Origin: an uncultured Planococcus sp.
Lineage (GTDB): Bacteria; Bacillota; Bacilli; Bacillales_A; Planococcaceae
Direction: 5' to 3'
NCBI GenBank assembly: GCA_947493585.1
Contig: CANLRI010000001.1
Location: forward strand, 1,426,001-1,490,000
Length of the DNA: 64,000 nt
The stretch's first letter is position 1. Every line of letters begins with the position of its first letter. This document shows, one piece after another, positions 40,180 through 49,830 of the stretch. Below the pieces are notes generated by a model, which saw only the letters and a program-made list of their open reading frames with translations, searched no databases and had not been told where the DNA came from. Made by a program: the position numbers and the translations under genes.

Positions 40180-40272
40180 CGTAAGCGAAAGTGTTCTGAC
40201 AGATAAAGAAAATCAAAATATAGCGTCTGATGCCGGTTTTGGCACCGGACCAGGAAATGGGTGTCTACGAAA

Positions 40273-40701
40273 ATGACTTATACGAAACAACAAATCGTCG
40301 ATAAAGCACGTGAAGTAGCGGACATGATCGCTGAAACAGAAGAAGTTGATTTCTTTAAACGTGCGGAAGCGCAAATCAATGAAAACCAGCAGATCCGCGA
40401 AAAAATTGCGAGCTTGAAAAGCCTTCAAAAACAAGCGGTCAACTTCCAGCATTACGGAAAAGAGCGCGCGCTTGAGTTGATTGAGAAAAAAATCCAGAAA
40501 ATCGAAGATGAAATCGATGCTGTGCCGATTGTGCAGGAATTCAAGCAATCACAAAGCGATGTCAATTCGCTATTGCAAATGGTTTCTACGGCGATCGCCA
40601 ACCAAGTGACGAACAACATCATCACCGATACCGGCGGCGACTTGCTGCGCGGCGAAACAGGATCCAAAGTGAGAAACGATAGCGGCGGAAGCTGTTCATA
40701 A
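40273..40701 (+). CDS. ricA: RicA (YmcA), RNase Y specificity/regulatory factor
   Basis: A 142-residue helical protein of the YlbF/YmcA family (ETEEVDFFKRAEAQINEN; TNNIITDTGGDLLRGETGS). In B. subtilis RicA forms a ternary complex with RicF and RicT that redirects RNase Y cleavage of operon mRNAs and supports competence and biofilms. A C-terminal cysteine (GGSCS) fits the cluster-binding Cys of homologues. The ATG at 40273 gives the family N-terminus; an in-frame GTG at 40261 is possible. It lies close to rny and ymdB. Confidence 0.92.
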   Translation: MTYTKQQIVDKAREVADMIAETEEVDFFKRAEAQINENQQIREKIASLKSLQKQAVNFQHYGKERALELIEKKIQKIEDEIDAVPIVQEFKQSQSDVNSLLQMVSTAIANQVTNNIITDTGGDLLRGETGSKVRNDSGGSCS

Positions 40702-40736
40702 TCGACAGTGCAAACCAAATTGCGCTGTGATTTTAT

Positions 40737-40770
40737 AAAAACTGAAAGAGCCCAGCTCTTTCAGTTTTTT
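40737..40770 (+). terminator. Intrinsic terminator after ricA
   Basis: A 15-bp stem AAAACTGAAAGAGC / GCTCTTTCAGTTTT around CCA with T6. Confidence 0.9.
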
Positions 40771-40788
40771 CGTTTCTGCCTTTGAGTT

Positions 40789-40797
40789 TGTTATAAT
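40789..40797 (+). promoter_or_regulatory. Extended -10 promoter for mutSL
   Basis: TGTTATAAT (TG-N-TATAAT) 39 bp before the mutS start; no clear -35. Confidence 0.6.
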
Positions 40798-40836
40798 GGG
40801 GAAACGAACAATTGATTGAATGAGAGAGGGTAAACA

Positions 40837-43362
40837 ATGGCACCGACACCAATGATCCAACAATATTTGCAAGTGAAATCTGAATATCAGGATGCGTTCC
40901 TGTTTTTCCGTTTGGGCGATTTTTATGAAATGTTCTACGACGACGCCATCAAAGCATCTCAACTACTGGAAATCACCTTGACGAGCCGTGGGGGCAGCGG
41001 GGAAGACCGCATTCCGATGTGCGGGGTTCCACACCATTCCGCGAAAAATTATATTGACCAGCTGATCCAAAAAGGCCATAAAGTCGCGGTATGCGAACAA
41101 GTGGAAGACCCGAAAACGACGAAAGGCGTGGTGAAGCGCGAAGTGGTCCGGCTCATCACGCCTGGCACGCATACCGAAGGCAAAAGTGTCGATGCCAAGG
41201 CAAATAATTTCATTGCAGCGGCCGATGAAGTGGCAGGCGGTTTTGGCCTTGCGTACTTGGACATCTCAACGGGCGAATCGACCGCCACTTACATAGCAGG
41301 CAACGAGAAGGCATTGCTTAACGAACTCCAAGCGCTGCATATCCGCGAACTGGTCGTCTCTGAGCAATTGCGCTTATTGCTCGCAGAAGAAGACCAGCAG
41401 CTCATTTTATCAGTCGAGCATATGGAAGCACCGTTTACCGCGGAACCGGCCTTATTCGCCGACTGCCCAAGCGAGCTGGAAATGTGTGGCAAGCGACTGC
41501 TTGCCTATATCGCTGCCACTCAAAAACAATCACTTGGCCATATCCAGCCGTTCACATTCCGTGAAAATGCCCGCATCCTGGGCATCGATTATTACTCAAA
41601 ACGCAATCTGGAATTGATTGAATCCATTCGCGGAGGAGATAATAAAGGTACGCTTTTATGGCTCTTGGACGAAACAGTCACCGCCATGGGCAGCCGCAAA
41701 TTAAAACAATGGCTGCATCAGCCGCTTGCAGACCGCTTTGCAATTGAATCCCGGCAGCAAATGGTCGAAGCTTTAATGGACCGTTATTTTGTACGTGTGG
41801 AATTGCAGCAATTATTGAAACAAGTATATGATCTCGAGCGTTTGTCGGGTCGTGTGGCATTTGGCAGCGCGAGTGGTCGTGATTTGGCGCAGCTGCGCAA
41901 TTCTTTGGAAAAGATTCCGGAACTCATACGTGAGCTTGCAGATTCAGGCCATGCCTCGCTTGAGCAATTCAGCGCCGGTCTGGACCCGTGCCTGGAAGTG
42001 TGTGAGTTGCTGTCAGCAATCAGCGATAATCCGCCGTTATCGGCCAAAGAAGGGGGGATTATCCGAGACGGCTTCAACGCACAATTGGATGAATACCGGG
42101 ACGCTTCACGAAATGGCAAGGACTGGATTGCGGAACTCGAGCAAAAAGAACGGGCAAAAACGGGAATCCGCACTTTGAAAATCGGCTATAACCGCATTTT
42201 TGGCTATTACATCGAAGTTTCAAAAGCCAATATGCATTTGGCGGACCTTGAACGATATGAAAGAAAGCAAACATTGGCAAACGCTGAGCGCTATATTACG
42301 CCGGAGTTGAAAGAAAAAGAAACCTTGATTTTGACGGCTGAAGAAAAAAGCCTGACATTGGAATATGAATTATTCGTCAGCGTGCGCGAGCAAGTGAAAG
42401 AGTACATTTCACGCATTCAGCAACTGGCTTCAAGAATCAGCGCACTCGACGTGTATATCAGCTTTTCGGAAGTTGCGGAAAAATACCGCTTCACGAAACC
42501 GGCCTTTAACAACGGGCGGAAAATTTCGATCCGCGAAGGCCGCCATCCGGTTGTCGAGAAAATGCTCAACAAGCAGCACTATGTTCCAAATGACTGCGAA
42601 CTCAGTGACGATGGCAATATGCTATTGATTACAGGGCCAAACATGTCCGGTAAAAGTACTTATATGCGGCAAGTGGCATTGACGATCGTCCTTGCGCAAA
42701 TTGGCAGCTACGTCCCCGCGGCTTCTGCGGAGTTGCCGATTGTCGATCAAATCTTTACGCGCATCGGCGCAGCGGATGATCTCGTCTCCGGACAAAGTAC
42801 GTTCATGGTCGAAATGATGGAGTCGCAATACGCCATCACCCATGCGACAGAACGCAGTTTATTGCTGTTCGATGAAATTGGACGCGGCACATCCACTTAT
42901 GATGGCATGGCTTTGGCGCAGTCGATGATTGAATACATCCATGAACAAATCGGCGCCAACACCTTGTTCTCGACGCATTACCATGAACTGACGGCTTTGG
43001 AAGAGACACTTCCTAAGCTGAGCAATGTCCATGTCTCGGCAATGGAGCAATCCGGAAAAGTCGTGTTTCTGCATAAAGTAAAACGAGGGCCGGCTGATAA
43101 AAGCTACGGGGTCCATGTAGCAGAACTAGCCAATTTGCCGGAAGCGATTTTGCGCCGCGCGCGTGAATTATTGATAAGTTTCGAGGCGGATAACCATAAA
43201 ACGCAGCAACAGGCAGAACAATTATCGTTTTTTGATGAACGCGACACGGCGAACGAAGAAGTGCTGCAAACGATCAAAGATGCGTCGGTTTCACGTATGA
43301 CGCCGCTTGAAGCATTGCAGCTGATCAACGACTTACAGGAGAAAATAAGCGGAAGGGGCTGA
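40837..43362 (+). CDS. mutS: DNA mismatch repair protein MutS
   Basis: Mismatch-recognition ATPase. The 841-residue protein begins with the mismatch-binding domain (FLFFRLGDFYEMFYDDA; the Phe-x-Glu wedge is here). Connector, lever and clamp domains follow, then the ATPase with Walker A GPNMSGKSTYMRQ near 600 and DEIGRGTSTYDG. The C-terminal QQAEQLSFF is a sliding-clamp binding motif. It is 4 bp upstream of mutL. cotE, which precedes mutS in B. subtilis, is absent. Confidence 0.98.
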   Translation: MAPTPMIQQYLQVKSEYQDAFLFFRLGDFYEMFYDDAIKASQLLEITLTSRGGSGEDRIPMCGVPHHSAKNYIDQLIQKGHKVAVCEQVEDPKTTKGVVKREVVRLITPGTHTEGKSVDAKANNFIAAADEVAGGFGLAYLDISTGESTATYIAGNEKALLNELQALHIRELVVSEQLRLLLAEEDQQLILSVEHMEAPFTAEPALFADCPSELEMCGKRLLAYIAATQKQSLGHIQPFTFRENARILGIDYYSKRNLELIESIRGGDNKGTLLWLLDETVTAMGSRKLKQWLHQPLADRFAIESRQQMVEALMDRYFVRVELQQLLKQVYDLERLSGRVAFGSASGRDLAQLRNSLEKIPELIRELADSGHASLEQFSAGLDPCLEVCELLSAISDNPPLSAKEGGIIRDGFNAQLDEYRDASRNGKDWIAELEQKERAKTGIRTLKIGYNRIFGYYIEVSKANMHLADLERYERKQTLANAERYITPELKEKETLILTAEEKSLTLEYELFVSVREQVKEYISRIQQLASRISALDVYISFSEVAEKYRFTKPAFNNGRKISIREGRHPVVEKMLNKQHYVPNDCELSDDGNMLLITGPNMSGKSTYMRQVALTIVLAQIGSYVPAASAELPIVDQIFTRIGAADDLVSGQSTFMVEMMESQYAITHATERSLLLFDEIGRGTSTYDGMALAQSMIEYIHEQIGANTLFSTHYHELTALEETLPKLSNVHVSAMEQSGKVVFLHKVKRGPADKSYGVHVAELANLPEAILRRARELLISFEADNHKTQQQAEQLSFFDERDTANEEVLQTIKDASVSRMTPLEALQLINDLQEKISGRG

Positions 43363-43366
43363 TTCC

Positions 43367-45211
43367 ATGGGTAAAATCCGGTTGATGGACGAACCGCTGT
43401 CCAATAAAATCGCGGCAGGAGAAGTTGTCGAACGGCCGACTTCCGTCGTCAAGGAATTGGTGGAAAATGCGATCGATGCCGGCAGCACGGCTATTGAAGT
43501 GCTCCTCGAAGAAGCAGGGCTGACATCGATACAAATTATCGATAACGGGGCGGGCATGGACGATGAAGACGCTCTTTTGTCTTTTTCCAGGCATGCCACG
43601 AGTAAAATCGAGAACGAACACGATTTGTTCCGCATCCGTACGCTCGGCTTCCGCGGGGAGGCGCTGGCCAGTATTGCTTCCGTCTCGAAAGTAGTATTGC
43701 ACACATCCGATGGAGCGGCAGGGACTCACTTGGAAATCGAAGGCGGCCGCCTTACTGTCCAGCGCGCTGGGGCATTGCGCCAAGGGACGGATATCCGAAT
43801 TGGCCAATTATTTTTCAATACACCGGCAAGATTGAAGTATATGAAAACCTTACAGACAGAACTCGGGCACACAATCGATTTAATGAATCGCTTCGCGCTC
43901 AGTTATCCAGGGGTTTCATTCCGCCTGGTCCATGATGGCAAGCAACTCCTCCAGACTGCAGGAAGCGGCGAGATCCGCCGTGTGCTGGCTGATATTTATG
44001 GTGTCGCAATCGCCAAGAAAATGGTCCCTTTTGAAGGCGAATCGCCTGATTATCAAATTGAAGGCTTTGCTTCATTGCCTGAAATTACGCGAGCCAATAA
44101 AAATTATATCTCGCTATTCGTCAACGGACGCTGGGTTAAGCATTATGCCATCGCCAATACGGTGCATAAGGCATATCATACGTTTTTGCCGCTTGAGCGC
44201 CAGCCGATTGTGGTTTTGAATATCAAAGGCGATCCGTATTTAACCGATGTCAACGTACACCCTTCGAAACAGCAAATCCGTCTCAGCAAAGAAAAGGAGT
44301 TGCTTGAGCTGGTCCATGATACGATTCGTAAAGCCATCCAGACCGCTGTTCGTGCACCGGTCATCGAAAAACCGAAACCGCTCAAGCAAGCGCCGAGCCG
44401 CCAATTGGATTTATGGAAGCGGCCTGTCGAAGAGACGATGCGCCGAGAGCCGGAGATTCGGCCGTCAATCGATTGGAAACAGGACAAGCTGCAAGAACGT
44501 GTCGAGGATTTTCATCTGGAGCCAAGGTTAGAAGCCGTCAGTGAACCGGCTCATGAACCGGTTGAAGACGTGCAGGGGCCTTTTAATGAGCCCGAAGGCC
44601 GTCAAGAGATTGACGATAGCCCGCAGTTTCCGGAACTTGAAGTGGTCGGCCAGATCCATGGCACTTATATCGTGGCGCAAAGCTCCGATGGCTTTTATTT
44701 AATTGACCAGCATGCTGCACAGGAGCGCATCAAGTATGAATTTTTCCGCGAAAAAGTCGGCGACATCGATTCGAATGAGCGCCAGTCGCTGCTTTTGCCA
44801 TTAACCTTTCATTACAGCCGTAACGAGGCGCTGCATTTAAAAGAACAATTGAATGCTTTGGAAGAAAGCGGCGTGTTCCTTGAGGAATTTGGCGATACGA
44901 CTTTCATTGTACGGGAATACCCGACTTGGTTCCCGAAAGGCTTTGAACAGGAAGTCATCGAGGATTTGATTGAGCAAGTGTTGGCCGAGCGCAGGGTTGA
45001 TATCAAGAAACTGCGTGAAGATGCGGCGATCATGATGAGCTGTAAACGTTCGATAAAAGCGAATCACTTTTTGCAAAAGCATGACATGGAACGTTTATTG
45101 GCTGATTTGAAGGATGCCGAACAGCCATTCACTTGCCCCCACGGGCGACCGGTCATCATTCATTTCAAAACTTATGACATCGAAAAAATGTTCAAGCGCG
45201 TCATGAATTGA
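43367..45211 (+). CDS. mutL: DNA mismatch repair endonuclease MutL
   Basis: A 614-residue GHKL ATPase (VVKELVENAIDAGS; DNGAGMD; GFRGEALASIASV). Its C-terminal domain carries the metal-dependent nickase motif DQHAAQERIKYE near 446 and CPHGRP near the end. This is the type found in bacteria without MutH. A Pro/Glu-rich linker joins the domains. It is co-transcribed with mutS. Confidence 0.97.
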   Translation: MGKIRLMDEPLSNKIAAGEVVERPTSVVKELVENAIDAGSTAIEVLLEEAGLTSIQIIDNGAGMDDEDALLSFSRHATSKIENEHDLFRIRTLGFRGEALASIASVSKVVLHTSDGAAGTHLEIEGGRLTVQRAGALRQGTDIRIGQLFFNTPARLKYMKTLQTELGHTIDLMNRFALSYPGVSFRLVHDGKQLLQTAGSGEIRRVLADIYGVAIAKKMVPFEGESPDYQIEGFASLPEITRANKNYISLFVNGRWVKHYAIANTVHKAYHTFLPLERQPIVVLNIKGDPYLTDVNVHPSKQQIRLSKEKELLELVHDTIRKAIQTAVRAPVIEKPKPLKQAPSRQLDLWKRPVEETMRREPEIRPSIDWKQDKLQERVEDFHLEPRLEAVSEPAHEPVEDVQGPFNEPEGRQEIDDSPQFPELEVVGQIHGTYIVAQSSDGFYLIDQHAAQERIKYEFFREKVGDIDSNERQSLLLPLTFHYSRNEALHLKEQLNALEESGVFLEEFGDTTFIVREYPTWFPKGFEQEVIEDLIEQVLAERRVDIKKLREDAAIMMSCKRSIKANHFLQKHDMERLLADLKDAEQPFTCPHGRPVIIHFKTYDIEKMFKRVMN

Positions 45212-45288
45212 GTGCCAGCACTCTGCGTGTACTTAAATCGGGGGGCAGAAGCTGCTTCAGTAGAAGATTATAGAAAGGGTGTGGACCG

Positions 45289-46209
45289 ATGAGCGTGACA
45301 AGTTCGTTCGTTCGAATGTCGGATGGCCACGAACTCTACTGCACTTTGCATAGGGTGGAACATCCGAAAGGCCATGTGCATATTATCCATGGAATGGCGG
45401 AACATAGCGGCCGCTATCAAGATTTTATCCATTTATTGAATCAACAAGGATATACAGTATCAGCACATGACCAAAGAGGTCATGGCAAAACAGCGGAACG
45501 CAATGGTTCAGCCGGGTATTTTGCGGACAACGAGGGCTTTTTGCGCGTCGTTGAAGACGCCCGTGAAGCCATTATTCATGCACAACAAGAAATTGACGAG
45601 TTGCCGTTTACGCTGATTGGCCATTCGATGGGATCGTTTGTCGCAAGGCGTTATTTACAGCTATACGGCAAGGGAGTGGACTGTGCAGTCATATCGGGCA
45701 CCGGTGGGCATCCAGGAATTTCCTTGTCTATGGGTCTCGCGGTCGCGAAGAGCTATAGCAGGTTCGGTGGGAAGATGACAATCAACCCAATTCTTGGGAA
45801 GTTGATCTTCGGCAGTTACAATAAAGATTTTTTGAATGAAACATCTAAATATTCTTGGTTGAGCCGGAAAACAGAAACGGTCACACAATACGAAGCGGAT
45901 CCATGGTGCGGTTTTGAAATGGCCAATCAATTTTATGTCGACTTGTTCGAAGGACTGGAAATCATTCACCGGATGGATGAAGTCAGCCGGATTCCCAAAA
46001 AGCTCCCCGTGTTGTTCATCAGCGGCTCGATGGATCCGGTTGGTTCGAAAGGGCGAGGCGTATTCGAAGTGGCTGCCCAATTCGATAAAGTGGGTATCGA
46101 AAACGTCAAAGTCTATATGGCAGAAGAGGCGCGCCACGAAGTGCTGCATGAATTGAACGCCGAAACTTATCAGCAAGTCATTATCGATTGGATCAAAGAT
46201 TATGGTTGA
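45289..46209 (+). CDS. Alpha/beta hydrolase, lysophospholipase / monoacylglycerol lipase-like
   Basis: A 306-residue cytoplasmic alpha/beta hydrolase without signal peptide. The oxyanion region is [20 protein letters not shown] follows, and the nucleophile elbow is GHSMGS (Ser near 113). An acid in SGSMDPVG and the histidine in ARHEVLHE complete the triad. The HGMAEHS pattern is typical of Hydrolase_4 family lysophospholipases and monoacylglycerol lipases. Actual substrate is unknown. It overlaps the miaA start by 8 nt, so the pair is probably translated from one mRNA although there is no obvious functional link. Confidence 0.85.
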   Translation: MSVTSSFVRMSDGHELYCTLHRVEHPKGHVHIIHGMAEHSGRYQDFIHLLNQQGYTVSAHDQRGHGKTAERNGSAGYFADNEGFLRVVEDAREAIIHAQQEIDELPFTLIGHSMGSFVARRYLQLYGKGVDCAVISGTGGHPGISLSMGLAVAKSYSRFGGKMTINPILGKLIFGSYNKDFLNETSKYSWLSRKTETVTQYEADPWCGFEMANQFYVDLFEGLEIIHRMDEVSRIPKKLPVLFISGSMDPVGSKGRGVFEVAAQFDKVGIENVKVYMAEEARHEVLHELNAETYQQVIIDWIKDYG

Positions 46210-47146
46210 AGTGATTGCCATTGTCGGGCCAACAGCTTCTGGCAAGACCGCGCTTAGCATTGAACTTGCAAAACGATTTAATGGAGAAATCATCAATGGG
46301 GATTCGATGCAGGTCTATCGGGGAATGGATATCGGTACGGCCAAAATCCGGCCGGAGGAGATGAACGGCATTCCGCATCACTTGCTCGACATCCGCAACC
46401 CGGACGAGTCATTTTCAGTGGCTGAATACCAATCGCTGGTCCGTGAAACGATCAAAGAAATCCAGCAGCGCGGCAGGCTGCCGATCATCGTTGGCGGAAC
46501 GGGGTTATATGTCCAGTCGGTGCTGTTCGATTACCGATTTTCCACGCAGCAAGTAGATGAGGAACTCAGGCATACGCTGCATACTGAACTCGAACGTCTG
46601 GGACCTGAAGCGATGCACAGCAAATTAATGGCATTGGATCCAGAAATCGATATCCACCCGAACAATACGCGGCGCGTCCTGCGTGCGCTGGAGATTTTGT
46701 TGAGCGGTGAGAAAAAAGAGGACGGCAGCCTGGCGCAGGCACCGATGTACGATGAGTTGATCATCGGCCTCGATGTACCGAGGGCAAAATTGTATGAGCG
46801 GATCGACAGCCGGGTCGATGGAATGATGGCAGATGGCTTGTTGGATGAGGTCCGGCGGTTGTACGATAGCGGACTGCGTGACGTGCAGTCCATCAAAGCA
46901 ATCGGCTATAAAGAATTGTATGGCTATTTCGACGGCCTGTATTCATTGGAAGAGGCAGTTTTTAAACTGAAGCACAATTCAAGAAAATACGCCAAGCGTC
47001 AATTCACTTATTTCCGCAATAAAATGCCGATTCTTTGGCTGGATGCAACAGCAGATTCCGAAAACAATTTGGAAGAAATTACGCGCTTCTGGCAGGAAAA
47101 CGACCGGAATCGTCGAATTGAACAAATGGCCAAAACTATACGCTAG
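46202..47146 (+). CDS. miaA: tRNA dimethylallyltransferase
   Basis: Adds a dimethylallyl group to A37 of tRNAs reading UNN codons. The 314-residue protein has P-loop GPTASGKT at residues 8-15, [17 protein letters not shown], the PHHLLDI segment and [10 protein letters not shown]. Next in the pathway would be MiaB, whose gene is not at its usual place near ricA. It is followed 18 bp later by hfq, the conserved order. Confidence 0.96.
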   Translation: MVEVIAIVGPTASGKTALSIELAKRFNGEIINGDSMQVYRGMDIGTAKIRPEEMNGIPHHLLDIRNPDESFSVAEYQSLVRETIKEIQQRGRLPIIVGGTGLYVQSVLFDYRFSTQQVDEELRHTLHTELERLGPEAMHSKLMALDPEIDIHPNNTRRVLRALEILLSGEKKEDGSLAQAPMYDELIIGLDVPRAKLYERIDSRVDGMMADGLLDEVRRLYDSGLRDVQSIKAIGYKELYGYFDGLYSLEEAVFKLKHNSRKYAKRQFTYFRNKMPILWLDATADSENNLEEITRFWQENDRNRRIEQMAKTIR

Positions 47147-47164
47147 AGAAACAGGGGGAGTTCC

Positions 47165-47389
47165 ATGAAACCGGTTAATATCCAAGATGTTTATTTAAAC
47201 CAGCTGCGCAAAAACAATATTTTCGTCACGGTATTTTTGCTAAACGGCTTCCAGTTGAAAGGCACCATTAAATCCTACGATAATTTCACGGTACTGGTGG
47301 AAACGGAAGGCAAGCAGCAATTAATCTACAAACACGCTATCTCGACTTTTTCACCTTCAAAACCGGTGTCAATCGAGCACCAGGAATAA
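47165..47389 (+). CDS. hfq: RNA chaperone Hfq
   Basis: A 74-residue Sm-like protein forming a hexameric ring that binds small RNAs and mRNA. Sm1 motif is [27 protein letters not shown] and Sm2 is [12 protein letters not shown] (the family KH pair is present). The ATG follows AGGGGGAG. It has no long C-terminal tail, as in other Bacillales. Confidence 0.96.
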   Translation: MKPVNIQDVYLNQLRKNNIFVTVFLLNGFQLKGTIKSYDNFTVLVETEGKQQLIYKHAISTFSPSKPVSIEHQE

Positions 47390-47429
47390 ATAGCGCAATG
47401 GCGCAAATATGCAAGGGGAGGAATAGCGG

Positions 47430-47732
47430 ATGAAATCAATCAACACAGATGAGCTGAACCAGAAATCGGACGCTGGAGACGAACTCCACATCATCGACGT
47501 TCGCGAAAAAGACGAAGTGGCAACTGGGATGATCCCAGGAGGACGGCATATTCCGCTAGGTGAATTGCCGGAGCGCACCGGGGAACTGGATTCTTCAAAA
47601 CAATATTATGTGGTATGCCAGGCAGGCGGCCGCAGCGCAAAAGCGGTAGAATACTTGGAGTCGAATGGATTCCATTCTGTCAATGTCGATGGCGGTATGT
47701 CTTCATGGCGCGGCGTCACAGTTTACGGATGA
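47430..47732 (+). CDS. Single-domain rhodanese-like sulfurtransferase
   Basis: A 100-residue rhodanese domain. The active-site loop is CQAGGRS (Cys-x-x-Gly-Gly-Arg-Ser), which would carry a persulfide. IIDVREKDE and GGRHIPLGELPER match the family. Small rhodaneses shuttle sulfane sulfur to tRNA thiolation or detoxification; the partner here is unknown. It has its own AAGGGGAGG ribosome binding site 41 bp after hfq and ends at a bidirectional terminator. Confidence 0.9.
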   Translation: MKSINTDELNQKSDAGDELHIIDVREKDEVATGMIPGGRHIPLGELPERTGELDSSKQYYVVCQAGGRSAKAVEYLESNGFHSVNVDGGMSSWRGVTVYG

Positions 47733-47734
47733 GA

Positions 47735-47766
47735 AAAAGCCGATCGGCAATTGCCGATCGGCTTTT
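47735..47766. terminator. Bidirectional terminator between rhodanese gene and yvgT
   Basis: A perfect 32-bp palindrome (AAAAGCCGATCGGCAA and its complement). It serves both the plus-strand rhodanese gene and the minus-strand gene whose stop codon it touches. Confidence 0.9.
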
Positions 47767-48373
47767 ATGATGTGGTGAGAATTTTTCGTGTCGGCAATTT
47801 CCACTTATACGTATAGGATAAGATCCTCAGCAATGTAATAACCAAAAACAAGGAATAAAGCATGAAATCGGTCCGGATTACATCAATGCTGATTAATAAT
47901 CCTGCAATCGCCGCCCAGACGGCGTATATTTCCGCCTTCAACACCAAAGGCTTTCTTCCAGCGAGAAGATCGCGCACCATTCCGCCGCCTGACCCTGTCA
48001 GCACTGCAGCCACGACCGCTGCATAAACCGGCAGACCCAATTCAACTGCAAATAAAGCACCTTGAACCGCAAATGCAGACAAGCCGATGGCATCGAAGAA
48101 ATGACCCCAGCGATTCCAATGGCCCAGTGTCTTATGCGGGAATAAGAACACGATGGTGATGGAGATGAGCGCCAATTGGAACATGAATTCCTGTTCCCAT
48201 AAAGCAGAGACGGGCACCCCAATCAATAGGTTGCGTATGGCCCCGCCGCCGAATGCGGTAACAACGCCAAGCAGGTAGACGCCGAAAATATCGTATTCCT
48301 CTTCCATGGCGATGATCGCCCCGGATACCGCAAAAGCAATGGTCCCGATGGCGCTTAGTACTTCCCAAGCCAT
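47765..48373 (-). CDS. TRIC-type (UPF0126) membrane protein, YvgT-like
   Basis: A 202-residue integral membrane protein with two repeats of the UPF0126/TRIC domain. Each has the glycine-rich motif (AFGGGAIRNLLIG near 42 and GSGGGMVRDLLAG near 130) in about seven hydrophobic segments. Family members form trimeric cation (K+) channels. It is the only minus-strand gene between 1 and 52 kb. GAGGGCGTC precedes its ATG. Physiological ion is not determinable. Confidence 0.88.
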   Translation of the reverse strand: MAWEVLSAIGTIAFAVSGAIIAMEEEYDIFGVYLLGVVTAFGGGAIRNLLIGVPVSALWEQEFMFQLALISITIVFLFPHKTLGHWNRWGHFFDAIGLSAFAVQGALFAVELGLPVYAAVVAAVLTGSGGGMVRDLLAGRKPLVLKAEIYAVWAAIAGLLISIDVIRTDFMLYSLFLVITLLRILSYTYKWKLPTRKILTTS

Positions 48374-48482
48374 TATTCGACGCCCTCCTTAACTTAAACA
48401 ACTCTATGAATTGTAGCAGAATTGGAGTCATTTTCAAATAGCTTAATAAGCAATCAACCACCGAAGAGAAATGGAGATTCCT

Positions 48483-49715
48483 ATGTATAACATTATCAAA
48501 AACACAGAAGATATGATTCGACCGCAATTAGAGGCGGCAGATTACATCTCGTTACAAAATCAGCAGAAAGTGCTTGAAGCCTTTCACCGCCAGAAAGTGA
48601 GCGACCATCACTTCCACCCATCTACAGGCTACGGTTATGATGACGAAGGCAGGGATACATTGGAACGGGTCTATGCAGATGTATTTAAAGCAGAGGCGGC
48701 GCTTGTCCGCCCGCAAATCATTTCGGGCACACACGCCATTACCATTGCGTTGTTTGGCATCTTGCGACCAGGGGATGAACTATTGTATATCACAGGTCAG
48801 CCATATGATACGCTCGCTTCCATCGTCTCGGGTGGCGAGGAGGATACAGGTTCCCTTAAAGACTTCGGTATCTCCTACCGGCACGTAGATCTGAATGAAC
48901 AGCATCAAGTAGACTGGCCGTCAGTTGAGCAAGCGATCGCGAACAATACCAAAATGATCGCCATTCAGCGTTCAAGAGGGTATGATAACCGGCCTTCTTT
49001 TACCATCCAAGAAATCAAGGGCATGATTGAAAAAATCCGTGAAATCAAACCCGATGCTGTCGTATTTGTCGATAATTGCTACGGTGAATTCGTAGAAACT
49101 GCAGAACCGATTGAAGCAGGTGCTGATCTTATAGCCGGCTCGTTAATCAAGAATCCGGGAGGCGGACTTGCCAAAATCGGCGGATATATCGCTGGCAAAC
49201 GCATATTTGTTGAAAAATGCGCTTATCGGATGACCTCGCCGGGTATAGGAGGGGAGGCTGGAGCTTCCCTTAATGCGCTTGCTGATATGTATCAAGGATT
49301 CTTCATGGCCCCGCATATCGTGTCACAAGCATTAAAAGGAGCGGTTTTCACCGCAGCTTTACTGGAGACGGCCGGCATGAAAACCAGCCCTCATTATAGT
49401 GCGGCACGGACAGACTTGATTCAATCGGTATCATTCCAGACGGCCGATCAGATGGTGGCGTTCTGCCGTGCGATCCAAGCGAATTCCCCGGTCAATGCAC
49501 AATTTCTGCCCGAGCCGGCTTATATGCCGGGCTATGAAGATGATGTCATCATGGCAGCCGGCACTTTTGTCCAAGGCGCGAGCATCGAATTGACGGCTGA
49601 TGGGCCAATACGGGCGCCATTTACCGCATTTGTACAAGGGGGATTGACTTACGAGCATGTGAAGCTGGCGGTCGTCAAGGCATTGCGAGCTTTGGAAAAG
49701 GAACAATTGCTGTAA
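48483..49715 (+). CDS. ynbB: PLP-dependent lyase-like protein YnbB (methionine gamma-lyase family)
   Basis: A 410-residue aminotransferase fold I protein of the aluminium-resistance/methionine gamma-lyase-like family. Family features visible are GTHAITIALFGILRPGD and the PLP lysine in SLIKNPGGG near 215. The C-terminal half includes YMPGYEDDVIMAAGTF. True activity is undefined. ATG at 48483 is preferred to ATG at 48471 because AATGGAG just before it is a ribosome binding site. It lies upstream of glnR as in B. subtilis, but hflX, which sits beside it there, is missing. Confidence 0.86.
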   Translation: MYNIIKNTEDMIRPQLEAADYISLQNQQKVLEAFHRQKVSDHHFHPSTGYGYDDEGRDTLERVYADVFKAEAALVRPQIISGTHAITIALFGILRPGDELLYITGQPYDTLASIVSGGEEDTGSLKDFGISYRHVDLNEQHQVDWPSVEQAIANNTKMIAIQRSRGYDNRPSFTIQEIKGMIEKIREIKPDAVVFVDNCYGEFVETAEPIEAGADLIAGSLIKNPGGGLAKIGGYIAGKRIFVEKCAYRMTSPGIGGEAGASLNALADMYQGFFMAPHIVSQALKGAVFTAALLETAGMKTSPHYSAARTDLIQSVSFQTADQMVAFCRAIQANSPVNAQFLPEPAYMPGYEDDVIMAAGTFVQGASIELTADGPIRAPFTAFVQGGLTYEHVKLAVVKALRALEKEQLL

Positions 49716-49745
49716 TTGCTTTAGAAAACAGTCTATAAAAAATCG

Positions 49746-49762
49746 TGTCAGAAAATCTAACA
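49746..49762 (+). promoter_or_regulatory. GlnR/TnrA box
   Basis: TGTCA-N7-TAACA matches TGTNA-N7-TNACA fully and ends 5 nt upstream of the glnRA -35. A second weaker copy (TGTTT-N6-TAACA, 49765-49780) overlaps the -35. Confidence 0.88.
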
Positions 49763-49767
49763 TCTGT

Positions 49768-49796
49768 TTGACAAATAACATGACATGTAATAAACT
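49768..49796 (+). promoter_or_regulatory. Sigma-A promoter for glnRA
   Basis: TTGACA (consensus), 17 nt, TAAACT, 34 bp before the glnR start. Confidence 0.85.
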
Positions 49797-49830
49797 GAAA
49801 ATGTAGTAATTAGTGAAATGGGTGAAACTT

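Noticed and set aside
45212..45288. CIRCE-like element GAGTGC-CA-GCACTC
   Set aside because: The arms are in the reverse order and spacing of a CIRCE site (GCACTC-N9-GAGTGC), so it is only a short chance palindrome.
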